Assembly: GCF_020921035.1 (NCBI RefSeq)
Contig: NC_063150.1
Span: forward strand, 26,459,826-26,523,825
Direction of reading: 5' to 3'
DNA from: Rhodamnia argentea
Lineage: Eukaryota > Streptophyta > Magnoliopsida > Myrtales > Myrtaceae
DNA length: 64,000 nucleotides
Part shown: positions 48,381-61,903 of the stretch, piece after piece
Position numbering within the stretch: position 1 is the first letter of the stretch
How the letters are laid out: each line of letters begins with the position of its first letter
Notes under the pieces: generated by a model
The model's input: the letters and a program-made list of their open reading frames with translations, nothing else
Databases searched by the model: none
Told to the model about the DNA's origin: nothing
Translations under genes and position numbers: made by a program

Positions 48381-50250
48381 ATGCTTGGTGCTGTGAAGGA
48401 AATGGATTCAATTACCAGTAATTGGGTTAGGCAGCTTCAGTTTTGTAACCATTTCTCACCTAAAGTTGTGGATCCTTACCCGGAAAGTGATTGGGCATAT
48501 GTATAATCTGTGAGTAAGGTATGTATGTAACAATTGATTCTTACTGATAATTGACAAATTCTGTTATTCACAACTTTGAAGTTATTGATGCCTCATGCAC
48601 TGTGTTCACCACATTGCGTAGAATTATGGCTTAGATGTTAGAAATGATTTGAAGAGTAATAATTTGTATCAAAGATATGGTCCGATGGCAGAAACATATG
48701 CTGGCAGTAGAAAACTCATTAAAGTGAGAAAATCAGAATATCAAATGCCCTTGACTAATTATTACTGCTTTGTCAATCCTTGCCTGTTGAATTGTTGAGG
48801 CCTTCTGTATTCTCGTCGTGTTCCCTTTGGATAGCTACAATTCCTGAAGGTACTTTTTGACGTGGTCCTGGAGGAACAATTTTCGGTTTTGAGATTGGTT
48901 TGAGATGCATTAGAAGAGAAAAAGGAAACATGAGAAGACAGAAATGGCTCGCTAATACAAGAGGACATTTGGGTTTCATAATGCGGTTGTCTTTGGTAAA
49001 TAATATTTTGTATGGATGGTTTTCTTTTATATCCTTGTTATTTTAATGTTCATGTTGTCACCCAGGCTCATTCAGTGAATAGCTGATTCTGACATTTTAT
49101 TTGCAGTGGACACTTCTAGGCAACCCAAAGTCTTTGCAGGAAGTCTCTTGGGGAGCATCAAGGTACTTGTGGGAGTCTGATGCCCATCTTGATGCTGCTA
49201 GCTAAAAACTTGTTGTTCTTGCTACATGTCATATATTGAATTTAGACCTGAATGAAAAGATTTGGACGTGTTCCAGATTTTAGGAATTCTTCAAGACCAT
49301 GTCCACCTGCAGTTCCTAGGCATAGGAGTTAGGTCAGAACTAGAATATGTGAATGTGATGCCATAACAAGTCCCAAAGCATACTCTTGTTGCTTATGTGG
49401 GTTGATCACTGATTGTATCTCTTTGTTAGTATGGTTTATATGCCAACCTGAGTCGAAAGGGGAAATTTGGAAGGCGGCATACTGGGGAAAAAAAATGGTT
49501 AAAAAAGCCAAAACAGGATGATTTGGCTGCAAAGCTAATATCTAGGTGCTAAACGAACCGATAGACTTGAATGAGGATACCTTTTCAATGGGTTTCTCCT
49601 TGTTGAGCTTTGTGTCATGTAAATGCCATTCTTGTTACTTCAGAATGAGGACCTTCCGTGGAAGAGGAGTTTGTAATGCGCACTTCTTGCTGAATCAATT
49701 GCATAGCTTTTGGCCAGTCTCTTCTCCAAGAAAATAATTTCATATCATTAAATATAGTTCTTCTTAGACATAAAGAGTCAAAGAACGATGGTTCTCGGTC
49801 AAACCGGTCAACCTGTTTTGCGTTTCTTTGCTACTCCATGCTTCGTATAGGGCCTCAAAAACCAATCACTTTGGTCCTGGTTAATTCCTTAGGTTTTAAA
49901 TATTTTGATGTATAGCACCCAGCAAAATGTTCTCCTCTTCATGGACCACTTGTCTCGTGAAATTTGAGACGAACTGAAATGTAGATAGATTGTTAGAACC
50001 CTCTACGTGTCGCGAACAGTATCTCACGAATGTCCATGGTAAGAAAAAGACGGCATGTCACTATAAATTCCAGAACAAGACATATGCAGTGACAATACAG
50101 AGGACAGATGATACGTTTCTTATCCACAAGCAGAACACATCTATGATCTATCTACCTGTACTTGAGGTACAAAACATAGACAACATTTTCACAGGGGGGG
50201 ATCGTAAATAGCCAAGCCAAAGTCACACTCTCAAAAGTGTGACATTTCTT
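48381..50250. other. intergenic region after DVR
   Basis: The first several hundred bases should be the DVR 3' untranslated region. The next gene runs convergently, so its 3' untranslated region fills the far end. Open frames here are short and show no domain. I saw no transposon signature. Confidence 0.6.
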
Positions 50251-52345
50251 CTATTGTGGGATCTTCTTGTGCAGAGAGACGATGGAAAGGGTGATGAGGA
50301 GGATGAGAACAAAAGCAGCAAGGAACGACACTGCAACGGATGCTCCAATGTGCTGGCAGAACTTGTCGTAGACGTGGCAAATCTTGGCCCAACGCACATG
50401 GCTGTTCCCCTTCAGCGCTATGTATCCAACCCCTCCTGCTGTCCCTATTGCTGAGGCCATTATTCCCAGCATCACCTGGGCAATTCCCAACACAATTTTG
50501 ATCGATGTCAGTGAGAGACTTTGTGTTTTCCATGACATTCCTCTCGAAAAGTTATGCAGAATCCAAACAAATTTCTAGCTTGCTCATGAGTTATGAAACG
50601 TTCGTGCTCCCGGGCCGCTAAAAAAGCACGGTCCATTCCGGAAACTGAACAAAAAGGAAAAAAATTGTACATTTACTCAAAAAGGTTTGCTAAAGTTTGG
50701 TGATTGAGAGCTCACCACATCCCAGAGCACAAAGAAGAGGAGGAAGCTGGCTGAGAAGTCTGGCTTCAAGACGACCGAGATGGATGCGAGGGCTGTGATG
50801 ATGCTGTAGAGGCAAGCCACTGAGAGGGCCACTAAAAAGTATCTGCAACAAACATTAACTATTGTTAAAGAAAAGTGAAATTAATTAGTGGAAAGCTTGA
50901 TTATTATTCGAGGACAAAAGGCGAATAAGCTTTCCTGCAAAAAAAAAAAAAAAACATTCTGTTCTAGGATGGTTCCGTGGCGAACATAATTAATCATATC
51001 GGAAATAACATGAAGTTCGTGCAATTTTTTTCGAGTTAACCAAGTTTTACGCCGTCGAAAAGATAGTATAACTAATTTTATCAGTTACATCGAAAGAAAA
51101 GGAAGATATCAAGTTCGTAAAATTACTTGCTTCATGAATATGTGAGAGGGATTGATTTAATGTCTTCCTTTTTTTTCTTTTTAGTTAAGTTGACATCTTG
51201 TCTGGTACATCAATTATCGTTGTTGCAACTGATGTAATTTGTCTGTGTAAGGCACCTCGAGATTAGCAGGCCACGTCAAAACTGTCGCTGGACATGGAAT
51301 TGAGGTCTAGCTGCTAATCAAGTAAGTTTCTGATTTTGTCCTATGTTTGGACAGTGAAGTTTCAATTATTTACCTTTCTTTGGCATGGTCACTGCAATTT
51401 CCAGGCATATAAATTTGTCTCTGCTTCCAGAAACTAATACAACTTTGTAGATAGATTGACATTCGAACTTAATAAATCAAGGCTAATCATAATTCGTTTG
51501 ACCTATAATATCCTCGTTTTCCTGCCAAAGTTGCAGGAAGATGCTCTTCAAGACCTTCCCTCATACATGACACTTCTTCACCAAACTGGAAACAGAACTT
51601 AGAATTTAAGCACAGGCACATAGGAAAATAACACATGATAACATCGATGAGAGATTTAAACATAAATTTGAAAGAGATCATCCAATATGGATTTCGTGGA
51701 AATGACAGAACTTGTTGTTGGAGTTATTTTACATAATGTTATGGAAGGGATTGAGAGTCGATCTATAAGTGCGAGCGAAAAAGTCTCAATTTTTTGAGCT
51801 AGTTCTTTGGACGAGGAAGTCTCAAGACCACCCAATACCGACGCAAAATTAGCTCTAAAAGTTCAAAAAAAATAAGAAGCTAACTTCAAAATGGGCAGAA
51901 ACTACTAACTTTTTCAAGCAAGACGGAGAGAGGTATGATTGAAATGAAGTTCAATCTCGACCTCGACGGAAGGGATTGGTTCGAGCAGGCTCTCACGCAG
52001 TATATCGAACCGGGTTTAGCATCTTTTCACTAGGCAAGGAAGAGATAGAGTAGCAAAAAGAGTAACGAGCAGAGCCATTGAATAGTAACCAGTGACTTAC
52101 ACGAAAGCAGGAGAGTTGTTGAACTTAGCCTCGACAGGCACCGGGAACGGTACTCCCGGAACAGAAGTTTCTTCCGTTTGGTTGCTAGTGACCAAGACCA
52201 CGATTGCCGTCACCGTGGAAGCAAACAGCAACCCTCGAAGAACCACGTCCGCCGTGAACAAGTTTGGACCTTTCGACGGCGGCGGGGGCTCCTCGGCAGC
52301 AGGCTTCGCCCCCTCGGGGTCGGGTACTTTCTCCTCGGTCGACAT
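50251..52345 (-). CDS. CASP-like protein 1D1-type, four-helix membrane protein
   Basis: Exons 52345-52101, 50842-50716 and 50475-50251 give 198 residues. Borders are CGT/GTAAGT, TTGCAG/ATAC, GATGTG/GTGAGC and GCCCAG/GTGATG. The acidic, Pro-rich N terminus (1-30) is cytosolic. Helices lie at about 33-53 ([19 protein letters not shown]), 83-107, 114-142 ([20 protein letters not shown]) and 168-192. The Arg of helix 1 (R37) and Asp of helix 3 (D123), conserved in CASP/MARVEL proteins, are present. So are [13 protein letters not shown] and [10 protein letters not shown], which mark the CASPL1D group. CASPs form the membrane scaffold for Casparian strips; CASPL1 proteins occur more widely, and their roles are less clear. 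The MSTEEK start agrees with family length; the open frame extends upstream without support. Confidence 0.92.
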
Positions 52346-52415
52346 GGTTGGCTCTAGGTGCAAGTTGGGCTCTAGTATGTGGTTATGGCCGGAAGAGTTG
52401 GTTGGTCGGTCGATT

Positions 52416-52424
52416 GTATATATG
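52416..52424 (-). promoter_or_regulatory. TATA box of the CASPL gene
   Basis: The minus strand reads CCATATATACAATCG about 75 bases upstream of the ATG. It predicts a leader of about 40 bases, which supports the MSTEEK start over the longer open frame. Confidence 0.55.
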
Positions 52425-54039
52425 GAAGGAGGAGGGAGACTGAGTCGGTTCTTCAAATTTATTCGTTCGGTTGAATTAATTAGTCATTTTTTGGGTTGAA
52501 AAAGTTCGTGAAACGGGGAATGATTTTGATGGGTTGGAGTTAGATGTACGCAAGGCCAAATTGGATGGCTACGCATTTGAATGGTGATCCGTTTGGTTTG
52601 CTGCCATATTCTGTGCTCGTGTATACATCACCGTGTTGGAAAGGTCGACTCGGGACGATTGATGAGACAAAGAGAGGCGTGGATGCACGCAATTAACCGC
52701 AACTTAGTTCAGGATTCAGTTAACATGATCACCAGAGGATACTGTCATGGGCCAAATAGAAGGGTATCACGTATGGTCCGTGGAATTCGAGAAGGCTGCA
52801 GGAGCGATGACGTATGTTCTCGTCCCGACGAACTTTCGCCCGATATCGCAATCTGGTATGTAAACTTCGGTTCAATAAATCTCTTTGATCTATGATCAGG
52901 TGTTGTATTCCGATAGCTTTCTACGGTAGAGATGATTCCTAGTTTTGTAGTTTGGCATGGTGTTGTGACTCGAAGGTTTACCCCGAATTTGATTCGAATC
53001 GACACAAGTCCGGGATTTCGATAATAGCCGACGTGTTGGCATACAACTGGGGTTAGAAACACCTTAAATGAGAATAGATTCCAGTGCGTATAATCTCTTC
53101 TTCTTCTTCTTTTTGTGCTGTGTATACTTTATATTGGAACATCTCATGAACAATCGTATGATGTTAAAGAAGAGGGATGTCACGACTTGCAAGATTACGA
53201 CGTGATTTATATTCCCGTTGGTCAAGGATTCTAGGATTCTCAGGTAACTATCTTAAGAGATTTGACACACTCTATTTTCTTTCATCGCTATCCGAATGGT
53301 TTTAGAGATGTTCATATTTGAGGATTTTTCTAATTATCATTTTGATGGAATATTAGTCTCTTTTTTTTTTTTTTTGGTGGGAGAATATTAATCTCTCTCT
53401 TTTTTTTTTTTTTTTGTCAAAACGAAACTTCTCATTCATTAAAACGTCAAAGGATAACGTAAGTTATTTGTCTCTTCCTTTTTTTTTTTTTTTTTGGGAA
53501 CACATATTAGTCTCTTCACTAAGCAGCTTTTGACATTGAATCAAAAATGATATGGAGAGATTTTCTTTGTTGTGCTTCACGGTGTCGTGTGAGGCTTTCG
53601 TGCTTGTTGCGGTTGTCCACTCACCCTTAATGAACCACCTTAGTTGGCCTTGTAAGATCATTATTCATCTCATGATCTTATCCAAATTTTTTTGACCCAA
53701 AAAAATATATTTTTATCCAAATTTTGTGCTGAGAGAGAGAGAGAGAGATTACTGAAGCAATTTGTGAGATGAAAGTCTACAAATTTAGGATGATTGATTG
53801 ACATATTGAGGGCCATGTCATGTCACAATAATTGCTGGCTTTTGTTTGATATTCAATGCGCAATTTGACCCACGAGCTTAGTGGGTTATTAATTAATTGA
53901 GTAAGATTGCTTAGTTGCCGCTAACGTACATATCTCTACCTATTCTTTACGAGGAAGCAACAATTACATTAGAGATAAATAAATTAGACCAGACCTGAAT
54001 TGGACTGGCCGAGTTGGTCCGATCCTTGAGCGGGTGGTC

Positions 54040-54085
54040 CGGTCCCCAATTCCATGGTGGATGGGACTAGACTGGATTGCCTAGA

Positions 54086-54133
<48 letters not shown>

Positions 54134-54670
54134 GAAATTTTTGAAAAATTAGTTAATCTAATTTTTTCATCTTTTACTTAGCACTCACTCATTTCCTCTC
54201 GCTCAACACTCACATCTCGCCTTCACAACATAGCCTCTAATCGTGTTTGTTGATATGCCGTCTCCAATCGTATTTTGTCTTGACTATATTACGCAAATCC
54301 ATTATTTTGTTTGCACTTAGATTCAGTGAAGTACAAATGTAATCCCACTTTGAGCTTGATTCTTTCCAACTCGAGAAGGATGATATAGGAGCATAATCCT
54401 GTTTTAGTTGTTTTAAGTGTTTTTCTTCATTATAAGTACTTATGTGATAGCTGTACGATGGTTGTGTGTATATTTTATTAGATTGGATGGTTAATATTGG
54501 AAATTGTTAATATAGATCTAAGGGCTAGATTTCTATAAGTAGCTGTGTTTAGCGGTTCCACTGGGACGAGATCGGACCGCCGTTCTAGGGCCGGCCTAAT
54601 CCCGATCTGGTCCTAAAAATTTGAGGACTGGGATTCTTGGTCCGGTCCTCGATTCCATACGGGGACCGGG
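54040..54670. repeat. GGTCCGGTCC-type direct repeats, probable hAT remnant
   Basis: TGGTCCGGTCC followed by CAATTCCAT (near 54047) recurs as TGGTCCGGTCC followed by CGATTCCAT (near 54638). Between them are ACTGGGACGAGATCGGACCG-like motifs, a GA microsatellite at 54096-54130 and AT-rich sequence. Repeated subterminal motifs like these are typical of hAT elements. Ends and transposase were not found. Confidence 0.4.
54096..54130 (+). repeat. (TA)n(GA)n microsatellite
   Basis: About 17 GA units preceded by a short TA run, inside the GGTCCGGTCC repeat region. Confidence 0.95.
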
Positions 54671-55674
54671 CGATGCACTCCTAAACTAAATCACTTGCTG
54701 CGCTTTTGATCTCACAAAATCTCATGCTATTGACGTTAAAGTATGTAACTTGCAAGTGTCGATGTGGATTTTCGGCGAAAGCGGTTGAATGTAGAGTAGG
54801 TAAAATACCGCTCAAGAAAACGTCAAGTAAATCCGTACTTAAAGCGGTTACTTAATTCGAGTGTTTACAATAATTTTATAGCCATAATAGGCATAATTTT
54901 TTTTTTGATAAATATTGGTAAACATCTAATGACAGTCGATAACTTACTCAACAAGCAAACAATTATGTAAAATACATCATCGGGGGTTCTTGATATTATC
55001 TTGACAGGCCGGATCGAGGACCACTACAGATCAGAAACAACTGAAGAAAGACACAGGTGATATTTCCTTCTCCTTTCCGTCGTTTCCCGTGTCAAACAAG
55101 GGGAAGTTTCTTGAAGTCCTCTAGTTTTCTTCCAAATTCGATTTCTGACGAACGGGATCAAAAACCTTATGTAGGCACAAGCAACGAATTAGACTATGAT
55201 GTTTCATGCCGGGACAACAAGCATTAAAAAAAGGAATAAGAAAGATTCTATCACTTGGGCGACATAGCACCACAAACACTTGCCTCCCATCTAACAGTCA
55301 TTTGATAGAAACAGCGATAACGATCGTCATCAGCTGGTCAAGTCCAAGTGGAATCGATTCGTGTATTAAATGCGTTGAAACTTGCACGCGATTAGTCCAC
55401 AAACTGTAATTACATCGTGTACGCCTTATAGACACAAATTGCATGCCCGCATGTGGGTACCAAAGCCATCTCTAATAGTTCCACTTGTGTAACAAGGGAT
55501 GCATGTAGGTGCTGGATCTTTGGCACCATGATCGGACGATTCAATCCGATAAAATCTAGAAGCGATGACGGTCGCTGTATACAGTCGCTGTATACCGTCA
55601 TCAAACGAGTCGGGATTCAAGGCACTCTCTTAATTTTGGACAGTGAAATTCTGTCAGAAATGTAATAGACTAGG

Positions 55675-56115
55675 AGGGCGCATGGTAACACTTCTCTGCC
55701 GGAAATCAACTTCCGACCGGAAGTTAATTTTTCAACTTCTCCTTCAAAGCAGAAGCTGATTTTTCTACTTTTACTTCATATTGACTTCTAATCAGAAAAA
55801 TTCGTTTAATCATGATTGAAAATTTCTACTTTTAGAATATTATTAACAAAATCTTCGACGACCGGCCGGCGGCGACCGGCGGCGGTGGTCGGTGGAGGTC
55901 GGTGTGATCGAAGAAGTGATTCTAAGGTGGAGAAGTAAAAAAAATTTGCTTCTCAAAGTTGGCCAAAAATCTTACCGGAAGTTAAAAATCCTATCATAAG
56001 TCAATTTTTTTACCAAATAAATTTCTACTTCGGCAAGGTTTTTACCAAACGGATTTCCCTGCCAGATTGACTTCTGGCAGAGAAATCCAGAAGTAGAAGT
56101 GTTATCATGCAGCCC
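55675..56115. mobile_element. hAT-like MITE, about 440 bp
   Basis: The left end AGGGCGCATGGTAACACTTC pairs with the reverse complement of the right end, GGGCTGCATGATAACACTTC. Both flanks carry CTAGG (55670-55674 and 56116-56120), part of a probable target-site duplication. Subterminal motifs (AGAAGTTGA, TTCTGCCAGAAG and variants) repeat in both orientations. The centre is the GC-rich GACCGGCCGGCGGCGACCGG. No coding capacity. Confidence 0.7.
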
Positions 56116-56554
56116 CTAGGTGCGAAACCAGATTGAAAATGCAAGGACCACCTTATTTATTGTCTCGTCTCTGAACTGCCATTTGGTTCATCTAAAAATC
56201 CGGGTGCCAAAAGATCCTCTCTGCAAAAGCTAGTAATCTGAGGATTCTTCTCAGAATTCAATTGTTGATGACGCACAAATGCTCTCCAATAAACTTAGAT
56301 TTTTGGGGAAAGAAGCGAAATCATCATCTGAAAGTACAGGAATGATAGATAACATTCAAATCAAGAGGAAGCAGATCTTCTAATGGCCCAGGGACCTTCA
56401 CAAGAGAACTTCAGATGCTTGTTGCTCGAGATGTGATTGCCGCACTTACTCTTGCTTCGCAGTGAAATTGGCCGAGACCAACATGGCAACCTTAACGGTC
56501 CACATAGGAGACGGATCTGCAGCTACTGCATTCAATCTCCAATTCTGTTATGCT

Positions 56555-59500
56555 CTAACATAGGGCGCCTTCGATGGTTAGTTCTTCCATATTAACTTTC
56601 ACCTCCAAGCCTGTGTTTAATAAGGAACTAACCATGGCGGGGATATCAGACTTGAGAGCAGCAGCCAAAGCCTACATGAGCGAAAAGAAGCGAGGTTGTA
56701 AAAATTTGGAGATAGTTAAATGCAGCTTATATACATCCAGCAACAGGAATGATTGGGAAAACATTACCAAAGCAATATATAACTACAAACAAGCAATATT
56801 TCTACTTCTACCCAAAGTGATATCGATATCAAGTCAAAGGAAGTACCTTGCGTTCATCTTCTTTCTTCCGTTTGATAACCTCGAAAGGCCACTCGCTGAC
56901 AAGCTTTTGAAGTTCAACCATAATGCTGGACCTCTTCGCATCAGGTAAACTCTAGCATCAATCCAAGGTATTCACAACATGAGACCTAAGAAGTGACATC
57001 TGAACAAACAGAGCCTACATAGGTGTATTTCCGACTATATCCAATTCAGGAGGAGTCTCAGATGATCTTTCAAACTTGCTATTAGGATCCCTGGAACTCA
57101 CTTGTGTAATTTTAATCAAACAGTACAGCAAGCACCGAATATGAAACAAATTACCCAGTCCCCCTCAAGGAGACCATCTGTCACAGTGATTTTATAGAGC
57201 ACAATATGGGGGACAATTCCGTCTGTCTTCCAGTAATTGCTTTACTCAATGACAGGATATGGAAAATCAAAGGACAATTCTTTTTTTTGGGACAAGGACT
57301 CGTTCAAAGGCAGAGGTAAATTAGGATAGCAAGTCCTTGAGCTAGTGTATCATGCCAGGTGGAGAGCATATTAATAATAGCTATAGTTGCTGTGAAAAGT
57401 GAGAAGCACCTGATTCAAGACTTGAATGACTGTAGCAGCCTCCTCAGGTTTGCCTTCAAGTAGAAATCCCTGCCCAAAAAATTGGATATAAAACCATTTA
57501 GTTCACCACCAAACAAGTAAATGACATTCGGTAAAATTTTTAATCTCGCATAGGAGTGCTAAAAGCCAAAATAGATGCTTCCAAATAGGGGAAAAAGTAG
57601 TCATATCTCCTTTGTGTATGTATGTTTTTTGTTTTTTTTGGTCGAACACCTTTGTGTGTTGACGATGAATATTTTCAAGCCCAAAGGTGCTTCATGTCCC
57701 AGAATGTGAGCCAAAATTTGGTTTATTCAAGCATTAACTCTCACTCTTTTTGGCCAATAGACCTCACCTGGTTTACCAAGAACTTTATCCTGATCTAACG
57801 CAATAATACTGTTTTCCCATTATCAGATTTTGTAATGCAAGAATACCTAGTTCTTTCAGAGTCTGATATTATCAACAGTTTGTGCTTGCAAAATACCTTC
57901 GCACATGAGAACCCACTGCCCACGGTGTGCTGCTTCATGGACTCAGATCTTAACTTCTCAATTTTCCATAGGGATTCAACGTCTCCTAAAAAGGGTAATT
58001 TCCATCAAACCACCAAAAAGGATAAAGAGGCATAATCTCAGAACAAATAAAGAAAGTCGTTGAGAGTAAAAGTGTAGCAAAATTCTTTTTCTTTCTACCT
58101 TTTGTCTATTTGTTTAGGGAGAGAAAGAAGTCATTGTAGTGGCTTGGACCTGGATGAGAAAACTATTCGTGGGAAGAAATTGAAAACAAAAAATGCTGAG
58201 GGACAAGGGTGTGAGAGCAGCAAAGGGATACAGAACGAGCGTATCTCACCTACTTTTGCTGCAAAATCCATCCAGATATCAAATGCAGCTCTATGCAATT
58301 TCACTCCATCCTTGATAAATCTAGTCGAGTACTTTGTGAGCAACCCCCAGTTGTCTGTATCATAACAAATGCTGCAAAATTTTTCCACAGAAATAAAGAC
58401 GTCAAATAACATGAGTAAACTATTAGATTGAGGGTAGCAATGCAGACAAAATGGTTAAAATAAAAACAAGTTGATTTTATTCATATATCAAAGACACTTA
58501 TAAACTGGATAAATTGCTTGATAACCACGTAGTATATTTCACAAAAATTTAAGTGCTTTTTTTTTTTTTTTGGTAAGGAAAATTTAAGTGCTTTAATGGC
58601 TTACTACATGAAAATAACATAATTCTCGGGATAAACATCATGGAACCAGGAAAAACAACATGGAAGTGAACCTGAAAACAATATCGGCCGTGCTGGGTTG
58701 CAACGGCAAGTTATTCTTCTTCAAAAGCCTCATAACTTCCTGCATGAGGGTAGCATCTTTGTGCTCTTTAGCATATTGCTGCATTTTAATACCCCAAGTT
58801 AGCAGAAGAAATGTGTAAATAAAACAAACAGAAAAAAGAATCACTTTATCTTTACCAATAAATGGTTTGCAGAGCCAATTGTAGGGGTCAATCCATAGAC
58901 ATTATGCTTCCACAAGGCCTTCTTCCCTACAATTTTGTCAACCCTTAGTTTCTATCATCACGGACTACGTGCACCATGCAATTCAAATTCTTAGCCTAAA
59001 TAAGGATTTACAGATATAGATTCTGAATATATCATGTACTTCCAGTGACAATTAATTGCTGCAATCTCCTGACATGAGCAACACTATGGAACTGCAGTTT
59101 GATTTGATTTATTTTTCTTGAAAATTATGAGGAACTTAATTACTAGAATCAACTCGAACTGATAACTACTGAAGCTATCAGTTATAAAAACACGTCTGCA
59201 CAAAGTGAATGCTCTTTGCTGAGCTCAACATTGAATTCAATAACCAGAACTGGAGGTTTCATTCAAGAAATCAGTCTTATATAGCCATCAATGTGCAGAA
59301 AGACACATTTACAAAATAAGTGCTTGACACATATTACGTTGGATTGAGCTTAATAATGTCCGAGTCATAAACAAGCTAACAAGTTTGTGCATAAAAAAAA
59401 AAAAAAAAAGCCTGTCATCATTGACCCTTTTAACCATTTAAACACATTGAAGCATGTCGAGCAAGTTAACATGTTACTCACACAGGGCACGTTTATACAC

Positions 59501-60876
59501 ATTTAACTATGTTATATGTACTTTAAATTGAATGTGGTTCAACATTTTCACATTTGAAAAACTAATTCTTGAAGATGTTATATGTGTCATGTTATTTCCA
59601 TCCATGTGCTTAATAGACGTGTTGCATCTGTGTACGACAAAATTCTGGTTTACATAATTGACGCAGCAAGGAAAAAAAAAAACAAACACAAAAGTGCAAC
59701 TTGCTAGCAGTGGGGTGGTCAAAAGTTCTCATAAGCAACTGAATATGTTCTCCAAGCGTGACAGGCCCGAGGTAAAAAGGTCTTTTGAGAACAGACAACA
59801 TGCAATAAAATGACTGTGGTAACGATAGGGTTAACAAGTAGCACCAATCGAATGCGCAAGAGAAATCAGGTAAAGATATTAGTAAAATACAAAATTTGTG
59901 AACTTGGCACATAACTTGTGTAGATCATGCTTACCAAAGTCAAGAGCCCTTGCCCGCACACATGCTTTTGTGACTTCCCGACAAAGGTTGCAGTTAAAAT
60001 TCTCATGAATTCGAAGATTCGACAACCTCTGCAATGAAAAAAAAGAAAGGTTCATTATAAACTGTTAAAAGATTAAAACTTTACTTCTCTAATGGAGCAA
60101 GAAGTCAACGGACAAATCTGCGTAGGTTCTGCAAGACATCAAAGAGAAGCTTAATATCCTCTCTGTTTTTGCAATTTTCAATCATCGACCATGTCCATGC
60201 GTTTGGAGCCATTGTTCTTTTCGTATTAACGGATTCAAGAATTTTATCATGCATCTCCTTCACGGTCTCTGCATAACATAACAAGAACCAGATATCAGAG
60301 AAAGAACTACACAATTTGTCAAGACACATATTGTCTTTTGATGGAAAAAGAGGAATAACCTGTGGGTTCCTCCTTTTCAGCACTTGCTTCAGAAGAATAT
60401 GGCGAACTCGAAATTATTGAATAAGGGGCTGCACGCAATCTACCGCCATGATCGGGCCCTGTGAATTTCATCGAAATCACGTCAAAACCTATTACTGCCA
60501 AGAGAAATGCAGCTCCGCTTTGTATCAACGAGTCAACAAACTAATTCAACCCAGAACTGACATTTAAGAACATGAAGCACTCGAACGAGTTCCTCAGACT
60601 TCTTCCCCAATTATCAAACGAAAAATCTACAATCCACGTTGAAATTCCTCAGCAGCAACAAACAAAATATTGACGGACGAGAAGCACCCTACCTGCGAAA
60701 CCGAGGGAGTGAGCAGTAGAGGAGAAGGAGGAGCTCTGACTTCGACATGCTTGCGCGCAAATCTGGGCACATTCCACGACTCGGTAGTCATTCGGAGGGA
60801 TGAATCCAGCCGAGCCGAGATGAACCGGAGGTTTGAGAATGCGGCAGAGCCTGCGAGCTCTGGAGGCGGCCTGCAT
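56555..60876 (-). CDS. helical-repeat (PPR/TPR-like) protein, probably mitochondrial
   Basis: Eleven exons join in phase to 400 residues: 60876-60693, 60458-60360, 60268-60114, 60028-59935, 58926-58856, 58778-58672, 58371-58250, 57985-57897, 57469-57410, 56951-56847 and 56671-56555. The N terminus MQAASRARRLCRILKPP is Arg-rich without acidic residues, as in mitochondrial presequences. After it come KEMHDKILESVNTKRTMAPN, KNREDIKLLFDVLQNLRRF, RIHENFNCNLCREVTKACV, KKALWKHNVYGLTPTIGSA and LLKKNNLPLQPSTADIVFSI. The end has GDVESLWKIEKLRSESMKQH, GFLLEGKPEEAATVIQVLNQ and LVSEWPFEVIKRKKEDERK. The paired-helix pattern suits a PPR/TPR-type fold, and plant relatives are annotated as TPR-like superfamily proteins. 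Exact function is unknown; organelle RNA or ribosome work is a guess from the fold. The exon 3 donor (TTT/GTCCGT) is weak. Confidence 0.8.
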
Positions 60877-61903
60877 AGCTTCGACGCGGTCGAATCACGA
60901 GCCGCCGACGAGTTCTCGAGCCCGAAGGTTCCCCGTCGTTGCCGAGCGAGGTTTTTGGCTGCTCAGGGTTTTTCGAGGAGGGAGAAGAAATGCGGTAATG
61001 TTCTCCTGCGGCAGCGTCCACGGCCACTTACGGTGTGGAACTGCGAAATTCTTAAATGTTTAGAAATGCTTAATTTTTTTTTTAGCAAAATAATTAATCC
61101 TTTCCATTTTCATTAATATAAATGTAATTTCCGACACGATTATGTGTAAACAATTCCACGTTTGATGACCATATAAAAATATCGGTTTACGAGATAGATT
61201 GATCTCGGGAAAATATCAAAAACAAGTCTAACTTTTTTTGCCCGACGGCTCGTCACATATTTTCGATTTTGCAAATATTGAATATAGATCACTTTGCACT
61301 CTCGCATCAATTAGTCTCATGTTCCTATCTGTGAAACGAAATATCATTTCCCCTGCAATGATATCCGTCACCAAATCCTAAATATTTACGCCAATCGAAA
61401 AAACGCTAAAAACCAGGAAAATTAAATCACCCAAAAGTGGAGCGAGAGGTTAGAACGAGCTTCAAGAACGGACAACTTGGCCTTTTCGTTATTAGGTTTT
61501 GCTTAGGGATGTACGCGAATGTTAATTGTTAAAAAGAGAGGTGAAAACGGTCATTATACGAATAGTTTTACGCATCTTAAGTAAGTTTTTCACCGATAAT
61601 AAGAAGCGCACTGTCGTTTTCTAGATTCAAAGGGAAATATTCCCCCCCCCAATTTTTAACTGAAGCTGCAACTGTCTCCTCTCCACCCTCAATCCACAAC
61701 AGAAAGAAAAACTCCTCCCTTTTTGTCAACCGCTGAGCAAACCGCTTAAGCAAAAAGAAAAACAAACCCGCTTAAGCAAATCAAAAACTCCAACAGACAT
61801 AAGAAAACAAAAGCCGAAACTTCATTACAATAACGCATAAAGGGAGAGAGAATCAATCCTTCGATCTAATTCCTTTCGATCGACAGTCCTTTCTACAACG
61901 AAA
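60877..61903. other. divergent promoter region
   Basis: About 1 kb lies between two divergently transcribed genes. The first 250 bases next to the helical-repeat gene are GC-rich and probably form its leader. The rest is AT-rich. I saw no clear TATA box on either strand. Open frames here are shadows of the GC-rich leader. Confidence 0.5.

Larger units (their letters stand above)
52346..56554. other. gene-poor region between the CASPL gene promoter and the helical-repeat gene 3' end
   Basis: About 4.2 kb. It contains the CASPL promoter, homopolymer runs near 53.35-53.5 kb, a GA microsatellite, a GGTCCGGTCC repeat region and a hAT-like MITE, listed separately. The small open frames at 52.6-53.1 and 55.2-55.7 kb overlap on both strands without a domain, and I treat them as chance. 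Confidence 0.55.
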
